NCBI GenBank assembly: GCA_947502885.1
Contig: CANNBP010000001.1
Location: 558,001-622,000 of the forward strand
DNA length: 64,000 nucleotides
Source: an uncultured Aquimarina sp.
GTDB taxonomy: Bacteria; Bacteroidota; Bacteroidia; Flavobacteriales; Flavobacteriaceae
Direction of reading: 5' to 3'
The stretch's first letter is position 1; the number at the start of each line of letters is the position of its first letter. Shown piece after piece: positions 54,416 through 63,333 of this stretch. The translations under genes were made by a program, and so were the position numbers. Below the pieces are notes generated by a model. The model saw nothing but the letters and a program-made list of their open reading frames with translations, was not told where the DNA came from and did no database searches.

Positions 54416-55021
54416 TTAATTATTACCGTTAAAATATTCTGACGATAATTCTTCAGATAGATTTACATCTTCTTTCTGAATCACTTTTTTAAGTGTTAAA
54501 CCCAGTATTTTTAAATCAAGTAAAAAACTACAATGCTCTACATACCAAACATCGTATTCAAACTTCTTTTTCCAAGTAATAGAATTTCTTCCATTAACTT
54601 GTGCCCAACCAGTTATCCCTGGTTTTACATTATGACGTTTTTTTTGAATACTATTATAAATGGGGAGGTATTCTATGATTAAAGGACGTGGACCTATTAT
54701 GGACATGTCTCCTTTTACAACATTAATTAATTGGGGAATTTCATCTAATGATGTTTTTCTTACAAAAGCCCCTACTTTTGTGATTCTATCTTTATCTTCT
54801 AATAAATTACCATGCGCATCCCTTTTATCATTCATAGTTTTAAATTTTAGAATACTAAAAATTTTTTCATCCTTGCCGGGCCTTCTTTGCACAAAAAAAG
54901 GTTTTCCGCTATTAGCAATAGCAAGAAAAATAATTAGTACTATAAACAATGGGGATATCAAAATTAGTAAAATTAATGATATACTAAAATCGAGAATTCT
55001 TTTAATAAAAAATGTATACAC
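54416..55021 (-). CDS. Initiating sugar transferase (copy 2)
   Basis: A 201-residue monotopic phosphoglycosyl transferase closely related to that at 50049. It has the same signature: an N-terminal membrane helix (RILDFSISLILLILISPLFI), PFFVQRRPGKDEKIFSILKFKTM, the Asp-Glu core SLDEIPQLINVVKGDMSIIGPRPLI and VKPGITGWAQVNGRN. The end FNGNN is also shared. Two such enzymes in one operon suggests two different first sugars or a duplication of a pgl-like unit. It probably adds a second, distinct sugar phosphate to undecaprenyl phosphate. Confidence 0.92.
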   Translation of the reverse strand: MYTFFIKRILDFSISLILLILISPLFIVLIIFLAIANSGKPFFVQRRPGKDEKIFSILKFKTMNDKRDAHGNLLEDKDRITKVGAFVRKTSLDEIPQLINVVKGDMSIIGPRPLIIEYLPIYNSIQKKRHNVKPGITGWAQVNGRNSITWKKKFEYDVWYVEHCSFLLDLKILGLTLKKVIQKEDVNLSEELSSEYFNGNN

Positions 55022-55039
55022 AATTGTAGAGATTAGCAG

Positions 55040-56344
55040 CTATGAATTTGCCATTTCGTTAACCATTACTCTTCGTTTTCCTGATGCAAGTAACGGAATT
55101 TCATCTACATATTCTATAGTAATATTAGCATCTTCGCCCAAATACTGTTTAAACTCGTTGATGAACTCATTTTCTCTTAAAAACTTATCATCACAATTGA
55201 GTTTAAAGCTATAAGTACCCGGTGCTTTTTGAATTAATTGACATTGATTTAATTCTGGGTAATTATTTACTAATAATACCAGGTTAATTGTTATAATTTC
55301 TCCTTTGGTATTATAAATAACATCAATTTTTCTACCACTCACCTCGGTAAAGACGGAAACATCATTTATAACATCTTTAATCCCAATATCACCAGTATCA
55401 TATCGTATCATTGGCATACAATAATTAAACAAATCTGTAATAACAATTCTTCCTGGTGTACCGTTTTCGACTCTTTTATTAGAATCTAATGCCAAAATCT
55501 CAACAAAATAACTAGCTTCATTAATTTCAAAGTATTTTTTATCTCCTAAAGGCTGTTGTGCTAATATGCCATTTTCTACATTAGAATACCTCGAAACTAC
55601 CTCTGTACCAAAGTAGTTCAAAATAGTTTTCTTAGTATAATCATTCAATCTTTCTGACATTGCAATCACAGATTTTAATTTACCATGCATTTTTGGAGCT
55701 TTATTCTTATCCAAATATTTACACATATCTTCATATACAGATGCGTATCCTAGCCAGCTATTAGATGATTTACTACTTACCAGGTCATTTATCACACTTT
55801 CTAAAACCTCTTTATTTCGTAATTCAAAAACATCTACGGGTACCATATTCTGCAACATTCGGCTTAACCAATTCTTTTTTTCAAATGCATTCCACATTCT
55901 AAAATAAGTAAGCTTATTTCCTATATTAAAACCTGCCTTTTCAGAGAAGTAGATCGTATCTGTCATATTTCTAATTCTCTTATTCATATTTTGTTGTGCA
56001 GTAAATGGTGTACCGGTAGAACCACTTGTACTTACCTTAAATTTTGGTTGATTACTATATTCTTTAGATTGAATGCCCTCGTAATTATCCTTAATCAGGT
56101 TTTTATTGATTATAGGAAAGTCTTCCAAACTATTATACTCCTTGTATTCTGAATAAAAAACAGTATGATCTACTGCATGTTTCAAAAGGTCTTCGAGATA
56201 CTTCTTTTTTGTATCTATGGTTTTTTGAGACGTAGGATTTTCTATGATGGACTTAATCTCATCATAATGATTCTTTTTCTTTCCTCCTTTAAGTGCATCT
56301 ACAATCCAAAATGCTTTATTCCTTAATAACTCAAATGGTTTCAT
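55040..56344 (-). CDS. CapK-like phenylacetate-CoA ligase-family protein
   Basis: A 434-residue member of the CapK branch of the adenylate-forming superfamily. The ATP loop is FKVSTSGSTGTPFTAQQNM near residues 110-130, later motifs are WLGYASVYEDMCKYL, SRYSNVENGILAQQPLGD (the GxxE/Y-type motif) and YCMPMIRYDTGDIG, with a C-terminal DEIPLLASGKRR. These enzymes are common in capsule and exopolysaccharide clusters and are thought to form acyl-adenylates. Substrate unknown. Together with the adjacent ATP-grasp gene it is a recurrent pair in such loci. Confidence 0.88.
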   Translation of the reverse strand: MKPFELLRNKAFWIVDALKGGKKKNHYDEIKSIIENPTSQKTIDTKKKYLEDLLKHAVDHTVFYSEYKEYNSLEDFPIINKNLIKDNYEGIQSKEYSNQPKFKVSTSGSTGTPFTAQQNMNKRIRNMTDTIYFSEKAGFNIGNKLTYFRMWNAFEKKNWLSRMLQNMVPVDVFELRNKEVLESVINDLVSSKSSNSWLGYASVYEDMCKYLDKNKAPKMHGKLKSVIAMSERLNDYTKKTILNYFGTEVVSRYSNVENGILAQQPLGDKKYFEINEASYFVEILALDSNKRVENGTPGRIVITDLFNYCMPMIRYDTGDIGIKDVINDVSVFTEVSGRKIDVIYNTKGEIITINLVLLVNNYPELNQCQLIQKAPGTYSFKLNCDDKFLRENEFINEFKQYLGEDANITIEYVDEIPLLASGKRRVMVNEMANS

Positions 56345-56371
56345 AATTTGTGTACGTGTATTTTTGTTTTT

Positions 56372-57421
56372 TTAAGCCTCTTGCATAATTTCTTTAAACA
56401 TAGGGTGGCTTAGGTACCCCCCATATGCTATATCCGGAGCTATAAATGAGTTGTTATCATTTCCTTCTACAATCACAGGACCCTCTGGCGTAATGGCAAT
56501 GTCCCATCCTATTATTCGATCAGGAATACAGTCAACCGCACTTTTTACTAAAGCACAAGCTTCTTCAAAAAAGGGTATTTCAAAATTACTAAAAACAGTA
56601 TTTGTATCAGGATGAGCTGTTAATCTCTTTCCTCCATATTTTAATTGTTGATGACTTTTTTCTTTTAGTCTTCCTTTTTCTAAATCTATTGGAACAAAAA
56701 AGCCTCCTGAACTATTATTATCAACAACAGCTCCACCGCCACCAAATCTCATAAATGCTGATAAAATATGAACCTTATCATTTTTATCCAAATAGCTATC
56801 AAAACGAATGGTATTTACACTACTTGGATATATTTTATTTACTTCATCATGCTGCACGATTATATCTTGCCAAATAAAATCATTGGTCAAAATCTCTTTA
56901 CTATTCTTTTCTATTTCTTCTTTATAATTATCAAAGGTTAATAAATGACAACCTTTACCTCCCATTTCACTAATTGCCTTAATAAATATTTTGGTTTTAC
57001 CGGTAACTTCAAAAAGGTCTTTAAAAAACTTGGTCAAATCTTCTTTGTCCGTTATAGTTTTATTATTCTCTTGATAAAAGAAACGATTACCAAAATTATA
57101 ACCTATTAAAGGAGGTACTGCCATTTTATTTTTTTCCATATAAATAGCAAAGGACAATTTATTTCTTAATATAGAAGCATATTGCGTACGATGTAGCTTT
57201 TTAGAAAGTGTAACCAAATCAACTTCTTTACTACTCAAATAGTCTTTGTAATTCTTAACATCTTTTCGGTATAAAAACTTACCAAAGTAGAAATAAGGGA
57301 CTTCTTTTTTTGCTATCCAAAAACCGATTGCTTCTCTTAATATTTGGAAAACTCCTTTTTTATTGTCATCCTCTAGAACTATGGCTACTCTTTTCTTTAA
57401 TAAACTTAACTTATGTCTCAT
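56372..57421 (-). CDS. Sugar-transfer-associated ATP-grasp protein
   Basis: A 349-residue ATP-grasp enzyme. The N-terminal part (KRVAIVLEDDNKKGVFQILREAIGFWIAKKEVPYFYFGKFLYRKDV) is typical of the sugar-transfer-associated family (PF14397-like). KIFIKAISEMGGKGCHLL is the ATP-binding loop, IRFDSYLDKNDKVHILSAFMRFGGGGAVVDNNSSGGFFV is the core and PEGPVIVEGNDNNS carries the metal ligands. It probably ligates a carboxylate, such as an amino acid, to a sugar intermediate. The acceptor is unknown. It is 16 bases after the GT4 gene. Confidence 0.88.
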   Translation of the reverse strand: MRHKLSLLKKRVAIVLEDDNKKGVFQILREAIGFWIAKKEVPYFYFGKFLYRKDVKNYKDYLSSKEVDLVTLSKKLHRTQYASILRNKLSFAIYMEKNKMAVPPLIGYNFGNRFFYQENNKTITDKEDLTKFFKDLFEVTGKTKIFIKAISEMGGKGCHLLTFDNYKEEIEKNSKEILTNDFIWQDIIVQHDEVNKIYPSSVNTIRFDSYLDKNDKVHILSAFMRFGGGGAVVDNNSSGGFFVPIDLEKGRLKEKSHQQLKYGGKRLTAHPDTNTVFSNFEIPFFEEACALVKSAVDCIPDRIIGWDIAITPEGPVIVEGNDNNSFIAPDIAYGGYLSHPMFKEIMQEA

Positions 57422-57437
57422 TTTAAAAGTAAAATAT

Positions 57438-58589
57438 TTAACCTATTAATGATCTGTACTCTTTTAATAGCTCATCCCATACATACTCATTATCATACCT
57501 ATTTATTATAGATTCTCTAGCATTGGAAGCCATTGTATTTCTTAAATTATCATTTTCAACCAGTTTTTTCATGCTTTGATATAATGAGTCTGCAGATTTA
57601 ACAGGTATAATCTCTCCATTTAACTGATCTTCAACTATTTCATTACACCCATTAATATCGGTTACTATACTAGCCAACCCCATAGCTCCTGCTTGCATAA
57701 CAACATTTGGAAATCCTTCTCGATAACTTGGAAATGCTAAAATATCTGAAATCGAAAAATAAGGTCTTACATCAATTTGCCAACCAGCAAAAACAATATT
57801 AGGATTCGTATTAATTTCATTCTCGGTATCAGGTAACAAGGGATCCAAATCTTTTTCATAAGTACCGACTAAAAGAAGTTTACAATTACTTTTTTCTTTA
57901 CTCAACTTTTTAAATGCAGAAATAAGTTCATTGATTCCTTTATCTTTTACTAATCTTCCAACATAAATGATGACCGAATCTGAATTGTCTATTTGCAACT
58001 CTTTCCGTAAGTTAAAATTATCCTCTTCAGTATATAAGCTAGGGTCAAATACAGAGGTATTAATTCCATTAGAACTCCCCTTTCCTATTACCTTCAGTTT
58101 TTTATCTATTGTATATTTGTTTTCTATAATAATATCCTTAAGTCCCATTGAATTAGGATAAATCATTGTAGCACATTTATAAGTTAACTTTTCAACCGTA
58201 TCTAATAAAAGTCTTTTTTTTCCTGTAGCTTCTAATAAAGGTAAGCCCGCAATTGTATGCAACCTATGAGGTACTCCCGCCAATTTTGCTGCGAGCATTG
58301 ATAATGTTCCTGCCTTGGGAGTGTGGCTATGAACAATAGTAGGTTTTTCTTTTTTAAAAATTTTATACAATTTATAAACTGCCTCTAAATCTTTTATTGG
58401 CGTTATCTTACGTGTCATTTCAACCGGATATACCTCAATACCTTCATCTTTTGCTACTTTATCCAATCGATCACCACCTTGAGCAGAGATACCTATCACA
58501 GTATAGTATTGCGACATAAATTTTAATTGTCCCTTTAACAATCCCCCCAAGGACATAGGCACCGTAGTGACACGAATAATTTTACTCAT
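57438..58589 (-). CDS. Glycosyltransferase family 4
   Basis: A 383-residue GT-B glycosyltransferase. The N-terminal domain starts SKIIRVTTVPMSLGGLLKGQLKFM, a conserved stretch is PTIVHSHTPKAGTLSMLAAKLAGVPHRLHTIAGLPL, and the C-terminal donor domain has VIIYVGRLVKDKGINELISAFKKL and the E(x7)E-like SYREGFPNVVMQAGAMGLASIVTDINGCNEIV. It should add a sugar to the undecaprenyl-linked intermediate on the inner face of the membrane, similar to PglA or WbaZ types. It leads the minus-strand operon. A TAGATTTG element on the minus strand (58644-58637) lies about 48 bases upstream of its start. Confidence 0.93.
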   Translation of the reverse strand: MSKIIRVTTVPMSLGGLLKGQLKFMSQYYTVIGISAQGGDRLDKVAKDEGIEVYPVEMTRKITPIKDLEAVYKLYKIFKKEKPTIVHSHTPKAGTLSMLAAKLAGVPHRLHTIAGLPLLEATGKKRLLLDTVEKLTYKCATMIYPNSMGLKDIIIENKYTIDKKLKVIGKGSSNGINTSVFDPSLYTEEDNFNLRKELQIDNSDSVIIYVGRLVKDKGINELISAFKKLSKEKSNCKLLLVGTYEKDLDPLLPDTENEINTNPNIVFAGWQIDVRPYFSISDILAFPSYREGFPNVVMQAGAMGLASIVTDINGCNEIVEDQLNGEIIPVKSADSLYQSMKKLVENDNLRNTMASNARESIINRYDNEYVWDELLKEYRSLIG

Positions 58590-58949
58590 ACTTATAATTT
58601 AAAACAACTCTATATTATTTCTTAAAATTTATAGTACAAATCTATAATATATAACTTGCGTATGTAATAAATTATCCTCTTTTTTATCATATAAAATTTA
58701 TATTCGAATTTTGAATTAATAAATCTTAAAAGAAGATGTTAAAAACTAATGAACAATACATTTTTTATGGCTTTTCCGTAACGTTTTAATTATCTGGGTA
58801 TCAACAGTTTGTTTTAAGAAAACTTTAACAAATTTTATCGTTATAACATGCAATATACCCGACGAAAACACGTTTACCTAGAATAATTGTATGAAATAAC
58901 GACGATTAACGACAATTTAAAAAAACCAAACCAAATAAATTTCCCCCAC
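58590..58949. other. Divergent control region with TATGG-N5-CCGTA motif
   Basis: No gene is visible in this 360-base region between the GT4 operon (minus) and the beta-helix lipoprotein (plus). It contains TATGGCTTTTCCGTA at 58766-58780, 13 of 15 bases identical to the reverse complement of the dyad at 42561-42575, and a TAGATTTG on the minus strand (58644-58637) that may be the -7 box of the GT4 operon. The rest is AT-rich and unremarkable. Confidence 0.5.
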
Positions 58950-60941
58950 ATGAGAAAATCACCGATTTACCTACTTGTCTTTATGACGCTCTGTTTTCTC
59001 TCTTGTAAAAAAGAAGATGTAGAAGACCTTATCCCAGAAACTGAAGAAGTTGCCGAAGACACACCTAATGATGATGTTCCCGATGAAGTTATACCAGATG
59101 TACCTGAAAACGTAATTACGACTCCTTGTGACTTTGACTTATCAAATGTTGCCGCCAATTCGACTATAATATTAAATTGTGTTCTGGATTTGAGCGGACA
59201 AACTATAAAACTTCCCTCTAACGTTAAATTTGAATTTGAAGGAGGAGACATTACTGGAGGAGGTACATTAATCTTTGCCGGTGGTACTATCGACGGAAGA
59301 CTTTTAAGCGACCAATTAAATATTCAAGGTAATGTAACTCTTAAAGATCCTGAATTTGCTTTTTATGCAGTAAGATGGGGTATTGTTGAAGGTAATACCA
59401 CTTCTGATATTGCATTGCAAAACAACACAAAGCTTGAAAACTTAATGAATAGAGTTAAAGAGTTAGGAGCTACTACCTTTAGCATTAATAAGCTTGATGC
59501 CTTCTTTGAAGTTACCAAAGTAACTAGTACTACTACTAATCAGAATTTTTATGCAAGTAAAGAAGCAATTACACTTCCTTCTGATTTTCATTTAAAAATG
59601 ACTGATGAAACTAAGCTAAGAATGTTTCCTGCCGAGGATCACATTGAAAATGGTTCGGTATTGGCCGTAAGAAGAGGTTCTAATATAAAAGTTACTGGTG
59701 GTAATATTATTGGAGATAATGGTATAAGAGGATATACTCCTGATGATAAGGGATTACAAGGAACACACCTTTTCCATATTCACTCTGGAAAAAACATTAC
59801 TATTGAAGGAGTTAACTTTATAAGAGGCTCTAGTGGTGGTTTAGATGTTTATTCCTTTGGATTTGCTTTTAACCCTGCCGATTATGATCCTACAACTGGT
59901 ATCAAAGTATTAAAATGTACATTTAGGGATAATAGAAGAATGGCAATCACAATTACTGATGGTAGAGATATGCTTTTAAAAGGTAATGTATTTATCAACT
60001 CAGGGCAACCATATGGTAATGCTGATGGTGGTGAAGTTGGATATGCTATAAATATTGAACCAGAAAGAACTAGAGATAGTAATGGAGATCTTAAAGAGTT
60101 TCAAAGAGCATTTGACATAACTATTAAAGACAATAAAGAAATTAATAGTAGAATTGGATTTGTCGCTGCTACTATTGGACAAAATATTACTGTCGATAAT
60201 AATGATATAGAAACAAAGTTGATTTATTCTCTTACTTCGGGAACTAAAATCATTAATAATAGGTTCAATGCTCCTCCAGGTAGTGATATTGCTAGCGGAT
60301 TTGCAATATTTGCTGCTGGAGGAAGAGGAGAAACTATATTTAATAACGAGGTTGCTAACAACCAAATTTCTGGTTATGGAGTAGGAATTTCAACAAGCAC
60401 AAAAGATGCGAGTATACACCATAACACAATCACAAACTGTGCTTTAGGCATCCAGGTAAATAAGACTTTGGATTCTCAAATTTTTGAAAATACAATGTCT
60501 GTATCGAATATAGGAATCTTGTTTAATTTAACTTTTGCCGACAAAGTGACTGTTAGAAATAACACTATTACTGCAAATGGTTTTCATATAAAATCGACTA
60601 AACTAAATCAAGCAGCAGAAGAAGCTAATTATAAAGTGACCATTGAAGACAATAACTTTGTAAACAAAAAAATGGTTAGTATTTTTAATGCAAATGGAAT
60701 TATATTTAAGAATAATGACCTAACCGGAGGAATGGAAATTCAAAATGCCACTAATATAGAAGTTTTGGCCAATAAAATTAAACCTAGTCAGAACGATGGT
60801 ATTAGATTGGCTGGTAGTCATTCAAGTGTTTCAATTCAGAATAATACAATATCAGAACCTGCTGGGGCTTCTTATCAATGTATCAAAAATAACTCAGAAA
60901 CTCCTAATAACATTCAGGAGGTTAACAATACGTGTAGTTAG
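58950..60941 (+). CDS. Right-handed parallel beta-helix lipoprotein in polysaccharide locus
   Basis: A 663-residue lipoprotein from ATG 58950 (signal MRKSPIYLLVFMTLCFLSC, lipobox Cys19) with an acidic linker rich in E, D, P and V. Residues from about 65 form a beta-helix of the pectate-lyase type with repeats such as NVKFEFEGGDITGGGTLIFAGGTIDG, GNIIGDNGIRGYTPDDKG, NITIEGVNFIRGSSGG, CTFRDNRRMAITITDGRDM, NNEVANNQISGYGVGI and ENTMSVSNIGILFN. Such proteins bind, lyse or epimerise polysaccharides in the outer membrane. Catalytic residues cannot be named. It is divergent from the GT4 operon and convergent with an SGNH gene. Confidence 0.87.
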   Translation: MRKSPIYLLVFMTLCFLSCKKEDVEDLIPETEEVAEDTPNDDVPDEVIPDVPENVITTPCDFDLSNVAANSTIILNCVLDLSGQTIKLPSNVKFEFEGGDITGGGTLIFAGGTIDGRLLSDQLNIQGNVTLKDPEFAFYAVRWGIVEGNTTSDIALQNNTKLENLMNRVKELGATTFSINKLDAFFEVTKVTSTTTNQNFYASKEAITLPSDFHLKMTDETKLRMFPAEDHIENGSVLAVRRGSNIKVTGGNIIGDNGIRGYTPDDKGLQGTHLFHIHSGKNITIEGVNFIRGSSGGLDVYSFGFAFNPADYDPTTGIKVLKCTFRDNRRMAITITDGRDMLLKGNVFINSGQPYGNADGGEVGYAINIEPERTRDSNGDLKEFQRAFDITIKDNKEINSRIGFVAATIGQNITVDNNDIETKLIYSLTSGTKIINNRFNAPPGSDIASGFAIFAAGGRGETIFNNEVANNQISGYGVGISTSTKDASIHHNTITNCALGIQVNKTLDSQIFENTMSVSNIGILFNLTFADKVTVRNNTITANGFHIKSTKLNQAAEEANYKVTIEDNNFVNKKMVSIFNANGIIFKNNDLTGGMEIQNATNIEVLANKIKPSQNDGIRLAGSHSSVSIQNNTISEPAGASYQCIKNNSETPNNIQEVNNTCS

Positions 60942-60960
60942 TATAAATAATTCTTACATA

Positions 60961-60995
60961 AAAAGCTCGGTAGAAAACATTTCTATCGAGCTTTT
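60961..60995. terminator. Bidirectional terminator at beta-helix and SGNH 3' ends
   Basis: Stem AAAAGCTCGGTAGAAA (60961-60976) with TTTCTATCGAGCTTTT (60980-60995), one G-T pair and a three-base loop. It overlaps the last codons of the minus-strand SGNH gene (stop at 60983-60985), so it is shared by both convergent units. Confidence 0.75.
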
Positions 60996-61915
60996 CTTAT
61001 TTCAATAATACTGTCAGTCAATGATTTTGTAAATAATTGCGCTCCTTTGTGGTTTAAGTGTGAAAAATCATGAAACAATTCAGCTTTACCTCTAAACGTC
61101 ATATTATTGAAATAATCAAATATTGGTATTTTTTGATCATTTGCTAACTGAACTATTTTTTGATACGATTCGTTTGTTGTATGATCAACTACACTAAACG
61201 TTGGAGAAGTTACAAACACAAGTTTTATTTTATTGTTTTTTGCCGTTTCTATAAATGTTTGTAGAGCAGCAACAAAATCCTTATCAATTACCTCTATATA
61301 TTCTTTTTCTTGGTTCTCTTTAGTTTCTGGCTTTAGAACTCCGTACAACGGACGATATCCTTTATCATCTATTTGAGGTGATAAATAATATCGTATAGCG
61401 TGTACAATTGTAGAATTTACTTGATACGACTTAAAAAACAATTTAAAATCTGTTAATCTAGATTTTAAACTTAAAATGGGTTTTAATTCATCTCTATTAT
61501 TTTCATAATAGGGATGTAAGTCACTCAACCTCTCATATGCTACATCTGACTTATACAAAAAACTTTCATCAATATTTAATACAATAAGTTCTGGTTTTGT
61601 TCTCTTGAGAATCATTTTTAAAAGAGCTGTATGATATAGCAATTGCTGTCCTTCTGCTCCTACATTATAACATGTTGTATTCAACTCTTTTTCTACCACT
61701 TCTGGAACATAATGTCGATGCGCATGTGAGCTTCCGAAAATTAGAACTTTGGCATTTGTTTCTCTAATTGCATGAGTAGTTCGGGCAAATTTTCCCGTTT
61801 CTTGACTAAAAAACAATTCTTGGGCGATTGATCCTAAAATCAAATCTATAACCAAAAAAATAGCAATAAACTTTATAATCTTAAAAATCGATATTTTAAA
61901 TTCTTTTTTAATCAT
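60983..61915 (-). CDS. SGNH-hydrolase-like O-acyltransferase partner, copy 2
   Basis: A 310-residue protein with an N-terminal membrane helix (IFKIIKFIAIFLVIDLILGSIA). The SGNH nucleophile motif is VLIFGSSHAHRHYVPEVV, followed by GAEGQQLLYHTALL, and the catalytic Asp-His is in FHDFSHLNHKGAQLFTKSL. It differs clearly from the copy at 44483 but has the same layout and neighbourhood: directly downstream of an MBOAT gene, with a three-base gap. It is likely to transfer acyl groups, activated by the MBOAT at 61919, to the polysaccharide. Confidence 0.82.
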   Translation of the reverse strand: MIKKEFKISIFKIIKFIAIFLVIDLILGSIAQELFFSQETGKFARTTHAIRETNAKVLIFGSSHAHRHYVPEVVEKELNTTCYNVGAEGQQLLYHTALLKMILKRTKPELIVLNIDESFLYKSDVAYERLSDLHPYYENNRDELKPILSLKSRLTDFKLFFKSYQVNSTIVHAIRYYLSPQIDDKGYRPLYGVLKPETKENQEKEYIEVIDKDFVAALQTFIETAKNNKIKLVFVTSPTFSVVDHTTNESYQKIVQLANDQKIPIFDYFNNMTFRGKAELFHDFSHLNHKGAQLFTKSLTDSIIEIRKAR

Positions 61916-61918
61916 TGC

Positions 61919-63331
61919 TTAAAATTGAAAATAAATAAATTGCCCTTTACCAAATACTCCAAAATACAAAATCATAAAAATAACAATTGCATATCCGGTT
62001 AACCTAACATATTCGAACTTGTTTTTGGAAATAGAGAAAACATTGTTAAAGAACTCTTTTTTAGTCTCAACAATTACCAAAATTGCAATAGCTAAGGCAG
62101 AATATAATGACGCTGCAATATCATCTCCTGCCCCGATATACAATCGACCAGGATTTGTAAAAATAGTTTTTATGATATGTGTTGCATTTTGTAATGAATT
62201 TGCTCTAAAAAATATCCACGCAAAATTTATTAATGCAAATGTGGCAAATACATTAATAATTCCCTTTCTCTTGGTTTTAAACAAAAGAACTTCTAGCATT
62301 AAATACACCCCATTTAAAGCTCCCCAGACAACAAAAGTCCAATTTGCTCCATGCCACAAACCACTAATTAAAAAAGTAACAAATAAATTAAATAGCAAAC
62401 GAGGTTTACCCACTCTATTGCCTCCTAAGGGTATATATAAATAATCTCTAAACCAAGTAGATAGAGAAATATGCCATCTAGTCCAAAATTCACTAACAGA
62501 TGCCGAAAAATAGGGTCTATTAAAATTTGTCATAAGGTTAAAACCAAAAAGCTTGGCCGTACCAATTGCAATTAAAGAATACCCTGCAAAATCTCCATAA
62601 ATCTGGAAACCGAATAATACTGTAGCTGCAATAAAGCTTAATCCTTCATGATTTTCTACATTATTAAATACAGCATTCACATAGATAGCTGCTCTATCTG
62701 CAACAACCAACTTTAAGAAAAACCCCCAGATCATCAGCTTTATACCATATGAAAAGGTCTTATATGCAAATTTTCTTTGAGTTAAAAACTGTGGTAATAA
62801 TGCCGATGCCCTTTCAATTGGTCCTGCTACTAATTGAGGGAAAAACGAAACAAAAGCTGCGAATCCAATAAAATCACTTACTGGTTTTAGCTTGTTTCGG
62901 TAGATATCTATTGTATATGATAATGTTTGAAAAGTATAAAAAGAAATCCCAACGGGCAATATTACATTTAAAACCCAAACATTATCAACCTTATATCCTA
63001 GCGAATCAAATAAACTTATCCAAGATGCTATAAAGAAGTTATAATACTTAAAGAAACCTAGTAATCCTATATTAAATAGAACACTTACCAAAAGCCATTT
63101 TTTTTTCACCAACCGATCTTCGGCCTTGTATAATTGATGTCCTACGGTATAATCTACCAAAGTACTTAAAGCAATAAGTCCTAAAAATCGATAATCCCAC
63201 CAGCCATAAAAAACATAGCTTGCAATTAACAACAAACAGTTTTGTAGCTTAATATTTTTGTGCACAACAAACCAGTATAGTGCAAATACTATGGGTAAGA
63301 ATGCAAAAAAATCTATTGAGTTAAAAAGCAT
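61919..63331 (-). CDS. MBOAT-family O-acyltransferase (AlgI-like), copy 2
   Basis: A 470-residue polytopic membrane protein paralogous to the one at 42994. Shared motifs are MLFNSIDFFAFLPIVFALYWF, ILPVGISFYTFQTLSYTIDIY, FFPQLVAGPIERASALL, IYGDFAGYSLIAIGTAKLFG, RWHISLSTWFRDYLYIPLGGNR and the catalytic histidine region ISGLWHGANWTFVVWG. It lies two bases after asnB-like on the same strand and is coupled to the SGNH gene. It probably O-acetylates a different position or sugar than the first pair. Confidence 0.93.
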   Translation of the reverse strand: MLFNSIDFFAFLPIVFALYWFVVHKNIKLQNCLLLIASYVFYGWWDYRFLGLIALSTLVDYTVGHQLYKAEDRLVKKKWLLVSVLFNIGLLGFFKYYNFFIASWISLFDSLGYKVDNVWVLNVILPVGISFYTFQTLSYTIDIYRNKLKPVSDFIGFAAFVSFFPQLVAGPIERASALLPQFLTQRKFAYKTFSYGIKLMIWGFFLKLVVADRAAIYVNAVFNNVENHEGLSFIAATVLFGFQIYGDFAGYSLIAIGTAKLFGFNLMTNFNRPYFSASVSEFWTRWHISLSTWFRDYLYIPLGGNRVGKPRLLFNLFVTFLISGLWHGANWTFVVWGALNGVYLMLEVLLFKTKRKGIINVFATFALINFAWIFFRANSLQNATHIIKTIFTNPGRLYIGAGDDIAASLYSALAIAILVIVETKKEFFNNVFSISKNKFEYVRLTGYAIVIFMILYFGVFGKGQFIYFQF

Positions 63332-63333
63332 GT

